This document shows positions 33,043 through 44,969 of a stretch of 64,000 nt of DNA, one piece after another. Position 1 is the first letter of the stretch; every line of letters starts with the position of its first letter. The notes beneath the pieces were generated by a model. It saw only the letters and a list, made by a program, of their open reading frames with translations, was not told the DNA's origin and made no database searches. The position numbers and the translations under genes are program-made. Source of the stretch: Fallopia convolvulus (lineage: Eukaryota > Streptophyta > Magnoliopsida > Caryophyllales > Polygonaceae); NCBI GenBank assembly GCA_964016875.1, contig OZ024730.1, positions 32,903,795-32,967,794 of the forward strand. The letters are read 5' to 3'.

Positions 33043-35779
33043 TCAACTGCTGCAACCATAGACTGGCTCAACAAAAGACTGAGGGATCCCATCCTGAAAA
33101 CAATCAATCGGCGGAATCGTAAGCGTCTCCTGCGTTCCGTATGTGTTCCAACAGAATGGGTCGTCGACCAGTTCCCCTTCAGCCGGTAGAAGCTCGACTT
33201 CCGACATAGTAATATTGGTACAAGGAACGGAGTCGCTACAAGCGAAGTGGATCGGGGCAGTTGAGACGTTGTATGTTCCCTTTATGTTCTGGTACGAAAC
33301 TCTCGACAGGTAAACAGCAGACGTCTCGTTTCTACAGGCTTTGGTCAGGCAATAGTACTGGTCTATGATGATGCAGTTCTTCGTGTTCTCTATCTGAATA
33401 TTTTCGAACGAGATGCCTGTGACGGATCCTGACCCACCTTGCCATGTCTTGATACGTAGACCGTTGTCCGAGTCTCGTATGATGGCGTTTTTTACAGTGA
33501 TGTTTGAGACGCATGCTTGCGTGTGTTGTACTCCTAGGCTTCCAATGCTGAAGATTCATTCAGCGAGATTGTTGCTGTGTTATGAGTTGTTTGGGTAAAA
33601 AAAAAACCAAAAAAACCAAAAAAACCAAGTACCTGATGCCATGGCTGTGCTCGCAAGTCACACTGTCTATGTCAACGTCCATGCAACCAGGTCCAATTGA
33701 GATGCAATCATCGCCTAATCAATAAGTTAAAACAAAAATCAAGCCTTGGAACTTTTGATCAAGAAAAATGACAATCAAAAAAAAAAAAAAAAAGTTACCA
33801 TTGGCAATCATGGAATTGTAAATGGCGACAGACTTGGTGTCTTGAATGTGAATTCCATCAGTGTTGGGGCTGGTACTTGGGGAATTGATGGAGAGCTTGT
33901 CAATGGGCACTCCTTCACACCCATCAAACTTGACGTGGAATTGTGGGCTGTTCTGGATCCTCAGCCCACTTAAAGTCAGATTTGAGCTCGTGAAGAACCT
34001 GATCATCTGCGAGAGGGTGCACCATAATACAATTATAATCTTGGGCCGTTCATGTTTAATCAGAAGGGGGTTAATCGATAATTGATACACTTACCGCTGG
34101 GCTATCACATGGTCCAGGTAGAGTTGATCCGTTTGGACCCTGCAACACAAGAAAGTTGAGTAAGCAACAAAAATGCACCTTCACTTTTTCTTTAATTTTT
34201 TTTTGTCATTGTCCTTTCTTTCTTAAACGTTCAACACTTGGCACATAGACGGCCACAAATTTAATTTGTTTTCTCCGTTCGCATATTATATTATTATATT
34301 ATACTCCGTATTGAACAAAAATAAAAAACTGAAGTAAGAAATATTTTCTGTTTGTTACTTCATTACTTTTTATTCACTAAACACCACCTACCTTATAATA
34401 GGTAAACTAGACTCTTTAGTAAAGAAAAGAGCCTGAAAACATGAATCATAGTACGTGGAGATTATGTACCAAACCAAATCAAATCTTCTACTCCTTAAAT
34501 ATACACTCTTATATACTCCCCTACAACGTGATAGAGTGATGACTTTTCAAATTATATTAAAAAAGAAACTTGTATATTAGTAAAATATTAAAAAATATCT
34601 TCTAACCAATTAAAATAAGAGAGTACAAGAGAGAGTATGATTAGGGAGTAGGAAATTCAGACCAAAACCAAACGGGCGATTCGTGGATTTTTATAAAAAA
34701 CAAAAAATAAAAAAATTAACCAAACACACACACATATATGTATGTAGTGTGTACTTGTAAAATTAGGTTTCATTAATTATTATGAGGGAAAGCCGAACAT
34801 GTAAGTAGCAAACATGGGTTACATCAAGATAGAAGGGCAATAAACTACCATGGAGGACATTGCCTATCTGTATTGACGGATGGGAAAATGGTACCAGACG
34901 AGTGATGGACGCGTGCATCTCTTCTTCAGGGTTAGAGGCTGCACGTGACTATAGGTCGTCTTATTAATATGATAGATGGCCAGGACCGAAGAAAACCTAC
35001 GCTAATAGTACTCATTTGGATCATGATTCGAGTTGGATCTGGTAGCTAGCTTAAATTGATGGGTAATTAATTAATAAATCAAATAAATTAGAGGTAGGGA
35101 CTAGGGAAGAGGAGGAGGACGTACTCTGTGAGGCTTGCAAGGGAGATCCCACCATTTCTGGCCGAGCCCATCAATGGCGCCCTTGCCAGTGAGAGTCATG
35201 CCGTTGAGCCTGTAGAAGACGAGCCACTGCCTCTTGCTGTCGGCTTCAGGCCAGCATTCTGGTCCTTCCGGTGCCATCAACACTCCATCCACCTTTTTCA
35301 ATTAGTTCATTCATACATGAGTCAATTAATTAATTTAAAAACTGAAAACTGAACAATTAATATATGAAGTGAACAAGACTCACTTGGAAGACGAGGCCGG
35401 GCTTACAAGGCCCATTGAAAATGGTGGAGGTGATGGTGAAGACTTTGTCGGAAGGCGCAAGGATGACAGCCGAGTCGACGCTGCAGGCGGCCTTCCACGC
35501 GGCCCGGAAGGCGGCCGTGTCGTCGCTGGCGCCGTCTCCGACCGCCCCGAACGAGGTGACGTCGAACAGGCAGGGGCTCTCGCTCGGGTAGGGGTCGGAG
35601 GGAACAACAGGAGGGGGGGCCGAGGGGGGCGGACTCCCAGTACTCTTGCCCCTGCTGCTGCTGTTCTGCTTCTTGTGATGGTGGAATCTGGCTTCCACTC
35701 CCACATTGGTGGTCGTTGTTAGGGTCAGGAGAAGAGCGCCCATCATTGCAAATGACAAAACTACCTTCGGACCCTCCAT
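33043..35779 (-). CDS. Polygalacturonase (GH28), secreted, 467 aa, 6 exons
   Basis: Exons on the - strand are 35779-35384, 35292-35125, 34139-34095, 34006-33799, 33714-33633 and 33547-33043. All introns are GT-AG and the frame is 1404 nt. It would hydrolyse 1,4-alpha-galacturonan in pectin of the cell wall. A signal peptide is visible (hydrophobic MGALLLTLTTTT, cleavage near residue 30), then a His/Lys and Ser/Pro-rich stretch before FDVTSFGAVGDG. The GH28 catalytic boxes are present: SPNTDGIHI, GDDCISIGPG, SHGISIGSLG and LRIKTWQGG, with three Asp, the His and Arg/Lys retained. The third box has Ser where many enzymes have Gly before His. Cys pairs in the C-terminal exon are typical. It resembles the Arabidopsis At1g48100/PGX3 group, an assignment from memory. 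The ATG is the only upstream in-frame start. Confidence 0.94.
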
Positions 35780-35886
35780 TTGCAGATTGCTTGAGTAGAA
35801 AGAAGATGAGATCGAGTTATTTGTGCAATTTGGCTTGCAAGGACCCTTGATTTAATCAATCTGTCAAGGAGGAACAAGTGGCCGCC

Positions 35887-35895
35887 CCTTTTATA
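35887..35895 (-). promoter_or_regulatory. TATA box of the polygalacturonase gene
   Basis: TATAAAAGG on the - strand, 108 bases upstream of the ATG. A CACGTG G-box (gacacgtggagg, near 35941) lies about 45 bases further upstream and could bind bZIP or bHLH factors. Confidence 0.7.
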
Positions 35896-35989
35896 CTTGG
35901 AATCAATTGTACGTGGTGGGGGTAGTGAGCAGAGGCGTGACACGTGGAGGGTTTTGGTTGACTGCGGCACAAGGTTTACTACCAATAAT

Positions 35990-37285
35990 AATATATATAT
36001 ACTACAGCGGGTTTTCTCTGTTGCAGTTTGGCCGCGAGCTATAGACCGACCTCTTTAATTTGTAGTAACTCTGATTTCCTTCAAGATCGATTAGGATCCA
36101 TCTTAAGACTAGATTGAGTTTTCCCTCCCCTTATATTTTATATATTACTCTCATGTTTTTGTTTGATTTGGTCAATGTGGGATTACCACAATTTCCCCCA
36201 ACAAATTGATCACCAAACATAGCCTGGCCTTTAACATATTTATTTTAGCAAGTTTATGAAATTGTATATCTTCGATGTATCACATTTAAAGCGTTAGAAT
36301 ATATTGCATGTTAACACTTGTGTTACGTTATATGGGTTTCGCACGTTTATGCTCCTTTTAGACTTGAAGGGGAAAAAGACATGTTGTTCGTAATCATAAT
36401 CAAGATAATGATTCTCTATTTATCCAACAAATTAATTAGAATATAAATAGTAATTTGATTAAAAACCGTACGAAATCCATTTTTTTCAAGTTAAACGTCT
36501 CTACCCACCACTTAAAATGGCATCAAGTTCCTTCTAATGTCATCAAATTCGATCGGAACATTGCAGGCTCTAACATAACAACATGTCCATGTGGATATCG
36601 ATCTGCATATATATGTTATATGTACGTACGTATATGGATTGATTACATAACTTGAGCTTAACTAATAACGGTCTAGTTACGTTGCATATATAATACGTCA
36701 TGATGATATAGTTGCTCTAACCAGTATATTCTCGTTGTTGTTATGCATCCATTTCAATTCAAAATGGGCGTTGCTTGGTCGACCATTGTTTTCGTATATC
36801 TAGCTAATTAATACAGTAAGTAATAACCTAAGTGCATGTGATCGATTGCTCAATCGAATGGAAGAGATGGTATAATATTGTGTGGGTTGAACAAGTACGT
36901 GTTGGTGGTGGTAACCCTAAGATCGAAAACTCGAGTCTCGTGACTCTCTTTTGTTGGATAGCTCCTTGTGGTTGTCAAATATTTACAAAAGGAAAAGGGA
37001 ATAAATTTAATTATTAAGCACAGAAAAAGGTAGGTGAGGGACAAGAGAATTAAGGGCTTCACGGGACTATCATTCTCTCTTCGCCCACCACAAACCTACA
37101 ACACTTAACTTTGTTTCAATAATACATTATACATGCATGTATATATTCGCTCTTCATTTCTTGTCCCAATTAATCACCCATAATAATACATTATACATAT
37201 ATAATATAATATACCCTATATATACATATTTAAACAACTTTCATCTATATTTTCTCAATTGTGTTTCAACGAATTTATTTTACAA
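35990..37285. other. Upstream region of the polygalacturonase gene
   Basis: No gene. AT-rich with TA-rich runs. Near 36905-36960 'ggtggtaaccctaagatcgaaaactcgagtctcgtg' has a weak box-B look and may be a SINE relic. Nothing else is supported. Confidence 0.35.
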
Positions 37286-37755
37286 CTAGTATGTATTCCC
37301 ATACCTTGTACGGGTTTTTCTTAAATAAAATATTTTCAAATATATTTATTATCTGAGAAAAATAATCATGTAAATGCTTAAATATAAATTTTAAATAAAT
37401 ATTTAAAATAAATAAACTATAAAAGTCATTTATTTGAAATAATAATAACCAAAGATAACTATTCAATTAAGATATCTTAGTTAAAAAACGATTATATCTA
37501 AAAATAAAATAAATATTCTAAAATTTGTATGATAGCATAAAACATATCCTAATGATATTCCTATCTATCATATCCAAAAATAAATGATTGTTTGATAATA
37601 GGATTTTGTATTTTATATTCTAAAAATATAGATAAGAATTTATCATATCCAAAAATAAAATATTATTTTAAAAAAAAGAGATAGTGTGATTCAATCTAAA
37701 AGTGACACGTGTCGTTTAATAATTTTTTAACGTCCGCTTTAGGTTATAGTTATGA
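37286..37755 (-). mobile_element. Short non-autonomous Helitron, 470 bp
   Basis: It is flanked by A (37285) and T (37756). The - strand 5' end is TCATAACTATAACC followed by TAAAGCGGACG. The 3' end is a CCCGTACAAGGTATGGG hairpin, then AATACATACTAG. It is the same family as 14935-15471, with matching inner sequence such as 'atagcataaa' and 'cctatctatcatatccaaaaat'. Confidence 0.8.
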
Positions 37756-38289
37756 TCGGATGGGTATAATAGCCTGAGATCACCCATAATATATTCCTTA
37801 TGATTTTTTTAAACTTAATTGAAGAAGAAAACATTAAAATACCGTTTCAATTAGAGATTTGAATCTTTGAACATATAGTTTTTTGCTCAAAAAAAAAAAA
37901 AACTAAGGTAGATCAAAATTTTCAAGATTTTAGATCATTTTCAATATATGTAGTCATTCGTAATTCGCAGATTATCCAAAATTTTAAGTTTCTGACCTAT
38001 AAATAATAAAGAAAAGGTTAGAATATGGGACGATAAATAAAATTCCTATTTTCATATAGGTGAACTAGAAATGGGGAATCAAAGAAAGTTATACTTTCTA
38101 GAACTTTCTTTCACATGAATGCAAGTGTTTGTTTTGACCCAAAATTAAAAAAAAATCAAGTGTTTGAGATCGATAATCCTCTTATTTTTTTTCCTTGAAA
38201 AAAAAGACTAATTATGTTCTTATGCTTATTAACGATTTAACCTCATTCAGTTGGGCCTCGTTATTTGTAATGAGATTTGCAGGAGTCCG
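37756..38289. other. AT-rich intergenic DNA
   Basis: No gene or clear repeat seen. Confidence 0.3.
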
Positions 38290-39872
38290 GAATAGGCGAC
38301 AATGGGCGAAAATGATAAATAAGAAAGAATAGGAATCGTTGGATGGAGAAAAATCAAGAACGTTGATCATTTCACTTAAAAAGGAGAAAAACGATATAAA
38401 CGAATTTTTGGCGAATTATTCACGTATTTTTGAAAGAACGGAAATAAGAAGCGCGCCCAGATTGTTTATCAACAATGTGATTTTGTTCATCAAAACCTAT
38501 TGTTTGTGCATCAGAATTGTGATTTTGTTCTTCAAAATTGTGATTTTGTGCATAAAAATCTATTATTTGTGCATCAAAAACTTATTATTTGTGCATAAAA
38601 AATGGCAGAATGTGTATTGAAATTGTATGCATAAAATATACGTTTGTGCATCATAATTAGTCGTATGTGAAACAAAACTAATTGTTTTGATGCTAGTCTT
38701 GGTATTGTCTTGCTTGACTCGTTTGGATTTGTCATTGTTGTTGTTGTGAAACGCGTGGCTGCTTTTTGGGCTTCGAACATGCTAGTCTTGTTGTTGTGAA
38801 ACACAAGCACTCCTCTACGTTTTGCAGCTGGTTCGTTCTCTTAGCATACATCATATTTTTGCAAAGTCAGATTCTTAATATATTATCCTTTGCATTCAAG
38901 CTTCATAGTCCTAAATGTACAAATTGATGGTATTGACACACAAACATATATTTATTTCAATTCATAAACAAAAGGATATATTAATGAATAAAGTACTAGT
39001 AGTGAAGAACAAAGTGCTAGTAATAATGCACGAAGTGATGATGGTAATGCACAAACTTCATATTCTTTGATACTTAATGGAAAGTAATTTTTTTGATGCA
39101 CTAAGTGTTGGTAGTTACACACAAATAGATAGTATTAGTGAACAAATAAGGGTATACCAATGAACAAAAAGGGTATATCAATGAACAAACAAGGTTATAT
39201 CAATGAACAAATAAGAGTATATCCATGAACAAATAGGGTATATCAATGAAAAAACAATGGACAAACAAGATTATATCAATGAACAAAAAGATTATATAAA
39301 TGAACAAATAGGGGTATATCCATGAACAAATAGAGTATATCAATGAACAAACAATGGTATACCAATGAACAAAAAAGGGTACATCAATGAACAAATAATT
39401 GTATACCAATTAACAAATAAGGGTATATCAATGAACAAACAAAGTTATCAATGAACAAATAGATGTATATCAATGAACAAATATGAATATATCAAAACTA
39501 ATTAATGTGCATAAAAAACTAGATAATATTGTATTTATACACATAAATAAGGTTAAAAAATAAAATTTAAAATGTTCGAAATCGATGAACAATTTTATCA
39601 AAAACTTGATACACAATTAGTTAGTATTGATGAACAATTTGTCAATATTGATGAGCAAGTGGCTAGTTTTGATGAACAAACTGGACGCGTCTCACAAAAA
39701 GACAAAAATGTATTTTTTGAAAAATATGTGAATAATACGGAAAAAATTCATCCGTGCCGTATTTTATCTTTTTAATGAATATCTAATTAGGGACGTTGAT
39801 TTTTTGGAAGGGACGAGCGATATTTATTCTTATTTCTCACTTGAACGCCCATTCTCACTTGAATCTTTCTCA
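38290..39872. mobile_element. Inverted-repeat DNA element with minisatellite core
   Basis: Left sequence 'aatgggcgaaaatgataaataagaa' reappears inverted on the right as 'aatgggcgttcaagtgagaaataagaa', and the similarity goes on through 'aaaaatcaagaacgt' / 'aaaaatcaacgt'. This gives imperfect terminal repeats of about 80-90 bases. The inside consists of short repeats ('gtgcatcaaaa', 'tgatgaacaa'). No transposase. Class is uncertain (MULE- or hAT-type foldback). Confidence 0.45.
39134..39490. repeat. Minisatellite, about 20-23 bp unit, about 16 copies
   Basis: The unit is 'gggtatatcaatgaacaaa' with variants (accaatgaac, atccatgaac). Copies vary in length by 1-4 bases. A looser 'gatgaacaa' repeat continues at 39580-39680. 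Confidence 0.85.
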
Positions 39873-40249
39873 ATTTGTAAAGTCATTAAGAATTTTGATC
39901 AAATTTTCATCCGCGAGGATATTTTAAATTGTCATCTATAAAAAGAATCTCTTAATTCTTACCTCTTCCAATAAAACCAAACAAACATCATGTTTACTTA
40001 AAGTTGGATAAAAAAAGAATTTTATTATATTCAAATTGATTGAAAAAAAATCCCGAAAGCAAGAATTAATTAATTTATATTATAAGGAATCACATCAAAA
40101 ATAATATATATACACGTATAAAATTAACCTGGAAGTAAAATCTGACTTTCTGTCGTTTATGAGCATCATATTTATACAATACAATGCTCAAATCCTAACT
40201 TAGGTCAAAAGTTAACTAAGATAAAATAAAGTAATTGTATATACATATA
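39873..40249. other. AT-rich intergenic DNA
   Basis: No gene seen. Ends with the target duplication of the MITE (40241-40249). Confidence 0.3.
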
Positions 40250-40527
40250 TGAGTTTGGTTCAAATGAAACAAACTGTTATCCTAAAACGAACTCTTATCC
40301 TAAAACGAACGCACTTTTCATAGTTAGTAATGCACTTTTCATATAAAAGTGCATTGAAAAATACAAAAAGTGCATTACGAAAAAGTGCACTAAAAAGTAC
40401 GAAAAGTACAAATGCGAAAAAGTGTACTCCGAAGTATGAAAAGTGCACTACTAACTACAAAAAGTGCATTCGTTTTAGGATAAGAGTTCGTTTTAGGATA
40501 AGAGTTTGTTTCATTTGAACCAAACTC
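40250..40527. mobile_element. Foldback MITE, copy 2
   Basis: Terminal inverted repeats run for about 68 bases with two mismatches (from GAGTTTGGTTCAAATGAAAC into 'cctaaaacgaactcttatcc'), so most of the element can fold into one hairpin. A 9-bp target duplication, ATACATATA, lies at 40241-40249 and 40528-40536; 9 bp suggests Mutator-type mobilisation. Short Lys/Ser-rich frames inside are not genes. Confidence 0.88.
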
Positions 40528-40536
40528 ATACATATA

Positions 40537-41580
40537 TACCTTATAATATAATCTTTATACTCTTTTCAGATTAGAAAATGGCGATGTCCAAAATATCGAA
40601 ATTGATCACCAAATAAGTAAATTGTAGGATCATTAGTATTGAAAAATCACCGACTTCTATGAAATATGTGAGAACATACAAAACACAACGATAACTAAGT
40701 GAAAAATTACTCCCTTCCAAGCTTCTCACCTGGTTGGACTATAAAAACACTTTGACTTGCTTTATTGATATTTTGAGTATGATTACAAAGATAAATCGAG
40801 ACCAACTATTACACCTCTCTATTGTCTGATCCACATCTACCCTTTGCTTAAACCCCATTCTCACTCTCAAGCCTAGCTATCCTATAACTTTCTCCACTAT
40901 AAATGCACTAACACACAAACAACTCGCTCAAGAACTCTCACCAAAATATGCAATTGAAGCTCTCTTTTCTTCCCTCAAGATATGAATTGTAAGCACAAGT
41001 TTTTCTAACCTGAAGACACTGATTTTATATTACTAATCTCTGATTCGGTGCAATATTATTTTTTATTTGATTAAAGAGAATAATATTTCACCAAACTTAT
41101 AACCTTCCTTAATAAGAGATTGCTATAATATATTTTCTCCTTGAAGCACAAGGCATATCTATACCTATCTTGAATATCTTCCAGATTCAGTCTTTCAATT
41201 CTCTCCTAAAATAAACTCATTCAAATAGCCAAGTCAATCTTCTACATGCTTTCCATAAATAAAAGTTCGACTAGATTCTAATGTCTTTCAAATTTAGTGA
41301 TGTCAGAGACGTCAGCGTGGAAAACTCATGTCCAAAACTTTTGCTTCAAATAATATGTTGTGGACTTCACTCATTTTTGTATGTCGTGGACTTCACTCAT
41401 GTTTGGAACCTATCATAATCTCGAACTGATCTTCTAATAGATCTTTCATTTCTGCTCGGTTCATATGTCTACGACTCCTCACGTGTCTATGACTTCGTAG
41501 AAGAATCCATGTCATAGAATTCCTTCAAGTTTGGAACCACTAAAATCTTCAACCGTCCAGTACCTAACATAATTGTTATG
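40537..41580 (-). mobile_element. Probable 3' untranslated region and LTR of a copia element
   Basis: It lies directly 3' of a copia RNase H on the - strand, once the inserted LINE is removed. TGTTAGGTACTGGACGG on the - strand (start near 41575) could be an LTR start. Repeated phrases 'cgtggacttcactcat' (two copies near 41360 and 41388) are present, as is 'ccactataaatgcac' near 40890. The outer boundary was not found. Confidence 0.35.
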
Positions 41581-41596
41581 AACCAAGGTCGTTTGT
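41581..41596 (+). repeat. Target-site duplication of the LINE
   Basis: AACCAAGGTCGTTTGT here and AACCAAGGTCCTTTGT at 43636-43651 are 16-base direct copies with one difference, flanking the LINE exactly. Confidence 0.9.
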
Positions 41597-43635
41597 TTTT
41601 TTGATGAAAAGCAACTTCATTAATCAACTAGCAACATTGTCTTCAGCAAGAATATCACAAATTTGAACATGAAAGTGAAAATTAGACAAAACAAAAAACG
41701 TGGTAGTTGGCAACCAATTTGCAGCGCCATTTGTTGTTCTTCTTGTGAACTTCCACTTGGAAAGAAGGAAAGAGGCTCCCAAATCCACTGCCTTTGCAAT
41801 CAGAAAACAAAGCCCAGTATTAGGGATCTTACCTCCATTTGCCATCCTCACCAGCTTTTGATAGTCAGTCTCAATGATAATCCGTTCAGCCCCAATTGAA
41901 TTCGCAAGTTGAAGGCCCCAGACAATCGCCTCTGCTTCAGCAATCTCCACCAAAGACCCCTGATGTATTTTCTTAGCACCCGCAAATATGACACCCCCCT
42001 TATGAATAGCGAGCAATCACCCCAATGCCACACTCCTCACCCTTCACTACAACATTGCAGTTAATTTTGATCCACCCAACCTTCGGTCGAAGCCATCTTT
42101 GAGCTCGATCAACAACATTGTCAACTGGCGGTCGAAAATTATCCCGCTCCTTAGAAAATACAGCAAGCAACTCCTTTCCTTCTAGAACAATCTCCGAAGT
42201 CAAAGAAAAGGTTCCATCGAAGACAAGCCTATTACGCGCGTGCCAAATTCCCAACATAAGAAAGCCCAAAGTTATTGTATCTCCTTTGGCATCTTCAACA
42301 GAACACTCTCCGCCCAATTAGCAAAGGAACACACGTTGCAGCCTAAGCGCCAAATTTCAGGAAAATCCTTCCACACTTGTCGGGCATGATTGCAAAGCAC
42401 CAGGGCATGCAAAACAGATTCATCACGGCCACAAAAACTAAAACCAGGTTACATCTTGACCTTCCTCTTAATCAAGTTGCTGGTACATGGAAGAGTATCT
42501 CTTCCTGCTCTCCAAAGGAAAGATTTGATTATAGGCGGCGTATTCATTTTCCATAAATTCTTCTAAAAAATACCCAACCTTGATCCATCGACTTGATCTC
42601 CCTTCATCTCTTCATTCCTCTTAAGGGACTCAATTAAATGGTAAGCCGACTTGACAATATACTCCCCATCACACAAATAGTACCAGAAAAAACAGTCCGG
42701 GCCTGCAACATCAAGAAGGTGAATACTGAGAATGTGTTCAATATCACAAGGTTCAAACACTTAATTGATCATCTCTGTTCGTTAGCATTTCTCATCCCAT
42801 TCGATCAAATCAGTGACTTTCAAATTTTCATTTGCTCCCTTAAAATTCCCCACAGGTTTGAAACAAGGGGATCTAGGAATCCATTGATCCGACCTTACCA
42901 AGATATCATTCCCGTTCCCCAGTTGCCAAACCGTTCCCTTTTCGAGAACCCCAATGGCTTTATGAATGCTTCTCCATGTGTAACTTGGTTTGAAGCCAAC
43001 TGATGCCTCTAAAAAGCTAGAAGAAGGGATGTAATGGGCCTTATACAATCTTGCAACAAGAGAAGTAGGATTTTGCAATATTTGTCAGCCTTGCTTTGCA
43101 AGAAGTGCAAGGTTGAAGCCTTCCAGATCCCTCAAGCCAAGCCCTCCAACTGATTTGAAAACGCACATCCTCTTCCACGACATCCGGTGTATCTTATTTT
43201 CGTCTCCACAGGTCCAGAAAAAGTTACATATAAGTTGTTCGATCTCCCTACAAAGACCACTTGGTAGAAGGAAACATGACATTGAGTACATAGGAATGGC
43301 TTGCACAAAAAACTTTATCAACATCTCCTTTCCATCCCTGGATAACACTGATCCCTTCCAGCCTTCAGTCTTTTTCCAAACCCTTTCCTTTACTTGAGCA
43401 AAGATAAGATTCTTTGAACGTCCCACCATAGTCGGTAAACCAAGGTACTTCTCGTTTTTATCGACCTCTTGTACACCAAGAATTCTTTGCAAAGTACTCA
43501 TCACGTTGATCCTCACTCACATTTGTGCTGAACGAGAATTCAGACTTTGCCACTTTCACCTGTTGACCCGAAAATGCTCCATCTTCATGGAGGATATTAA
43601 CAATCTCGTTCGCTTGTTGACAGGTTGTAGAAGCA
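41597..43635 (-). mobile_element. 5'-truncated L1-type LINE
   Basis: It ends on the - strand with GAAGTTGCTTTTCATC and an A-run (41597-41603), the usual tail of plant L1 elements. It is bracketed by a 16-base target duplication. Only the C-terminal half of ORF2 is present, so reverse transcription stopped early at insertion. Confidence 0.92.
41624..43600 (-). pseudogene. LINE ORF2 C-terminal part: RT thumb, zf-RVT, RNase H
   Basis: The 5' part has SGQQVKVAKSEFSFSTNV, then KYLGLPTMVGRSK and VWKKTEGWKG (thumb and connection). This is followed by LLPSGLCREIEQLICNFFW and MSWKRMCVFKSVGGLGLRDL, and then the GNGNDILVRSDQWIP region. The RNase H module appears as PKVGWIKINCNVVVKG, then AEAIVWGLQLANSIGA and IIETDYQKLV. 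Stops and shifts near 43500, 43080, 42550 and 42010 break it. The catalytic RT palm is absent through truncation. Confidence 0.85.
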
Positions 43636-43651
43636 AACCAAGGTCCTTTGT

Positions 43652-44969
43652 AAGGATATAAGCATGTGTAGAATGTCTTTGAACACATGAACAATGGAGA
43701 TCGTGCTGGTTAGAAGAAGATCATAGATGAACAGACAATGAAGTTCAATGTTTTCGATGCGACCATTAAAGGTCATATTTAAAAATTTGAAGAGTTGATC
43801 GAATGTCACAAAATAAGCACATAGGAGTGGAATGGGCGACACCAAGAGACTTGAGCAATTCATGCAACCACAAAAACTCATAACATGCATTGGCCATAGC
43901 ACAATCGACTTTTGCAAAGGACAAAGAAACAATTGGTTATTTCTTACTCTTCCAAGAAAGCGAGCAATCATCAACTTACGCAAAGTAACTAATGATAGAA
44001 CACCAAGTAAGAGGACAAGTGACATAATTAGAGAAATAGAAATCACTAAATCGAAGAGTTTTGGAATGAGAGAAAAAGATACCTTGGCCAGGGTGACCTC
44101 TTTGATGATGGAGAACACAAACTATAACATCCTAATGATCAAGTGTAGGAGCCTACATAAGTAAGAGTGTACACTAAAACATATCATGATTAATAATGAG
44201 ATAAATTAATTAGCCAACATGGTGCTTGTAGTGATCTAGGGCATTAAATGTTGGAGTTGAAGAGAGGAAATAGGTTGTGATTAAGTCCTATATGAAACCC
44301 TCATGACTTAATGACAAGTATACCCCAACTCAAACAAATTATCAAGAGTCTTCTTGTGTTGTGACAAAAATATATGAGATTTAAATGGATAATCTCATCC
44401 CAAAAAAGTACTTCAAAGCACCTAGATCTTTCATGTGAAACAAGAACTCGGCTGGTCTTTAAATTTAGAAATAAATGTTGAATTGTTGCTAAACTAAGAG
44501 TAAGGAAATAAAAAGTAATCTGATAGAGACTAGCTAGAGAAACTGGAATCGATGTAGAGTAGTTAGAGATGTAGTTTCTTGGGACTTGACAAAAACCATA
44601 CAAGGAACTCTTTAGGGGCTAGAATTTGCTTGTACGTGAGTCAAAAAAACTTGGAGAAGACTTCATGTAGACCTCTTCATGGATATCACCATGGAGAACA
44701 ACATTATAAACATCCATTTGGTGAAGTTTCCAACCATGAGAAGCACGAACAAGAAATATTTAGACCAAAAGCATCTTTGTAACTAGAGTAACAATTTCAT
44801 GTATTGTAATCAACCCTTGATTTCTAAATGTTGCTAAGAACTACCAAATTTAATCTCTATATGCTCAATCAACCTATCACATTAGTTTTTGATACTGAAA
44901 ACCCACTTATAACCAATAGATTTCTTCCCTGTGGGCGCATCAATAAATAAGTTCCCAAGGCATGGAAAC
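43652..44969 (-). pseudogene. Ty1/copia RT-RNase H remnant
   Basis: On the - strand PTGKKSIGYKWVFS begins the RT (about 44930). Then come GWKLHQMDVYNVVLHGDIHE (about 44720) and MKDLGALKYFFGM (about 44430). RNase H shows ACYEFLWLHELLKSLGV and STPMCLFCD (about 43860), and the frame ends near the LINE with AYILTKDLG, the usual end of copia pol. Many stops and shifts; not functional. Confidence 0.75.

Noticed and set aside
36880..37020. Possible SINE or tRNA gene near 36905
   Set aside because: Only a weak box-B-like block was found. No box A at the right distance and no cloverleaf.
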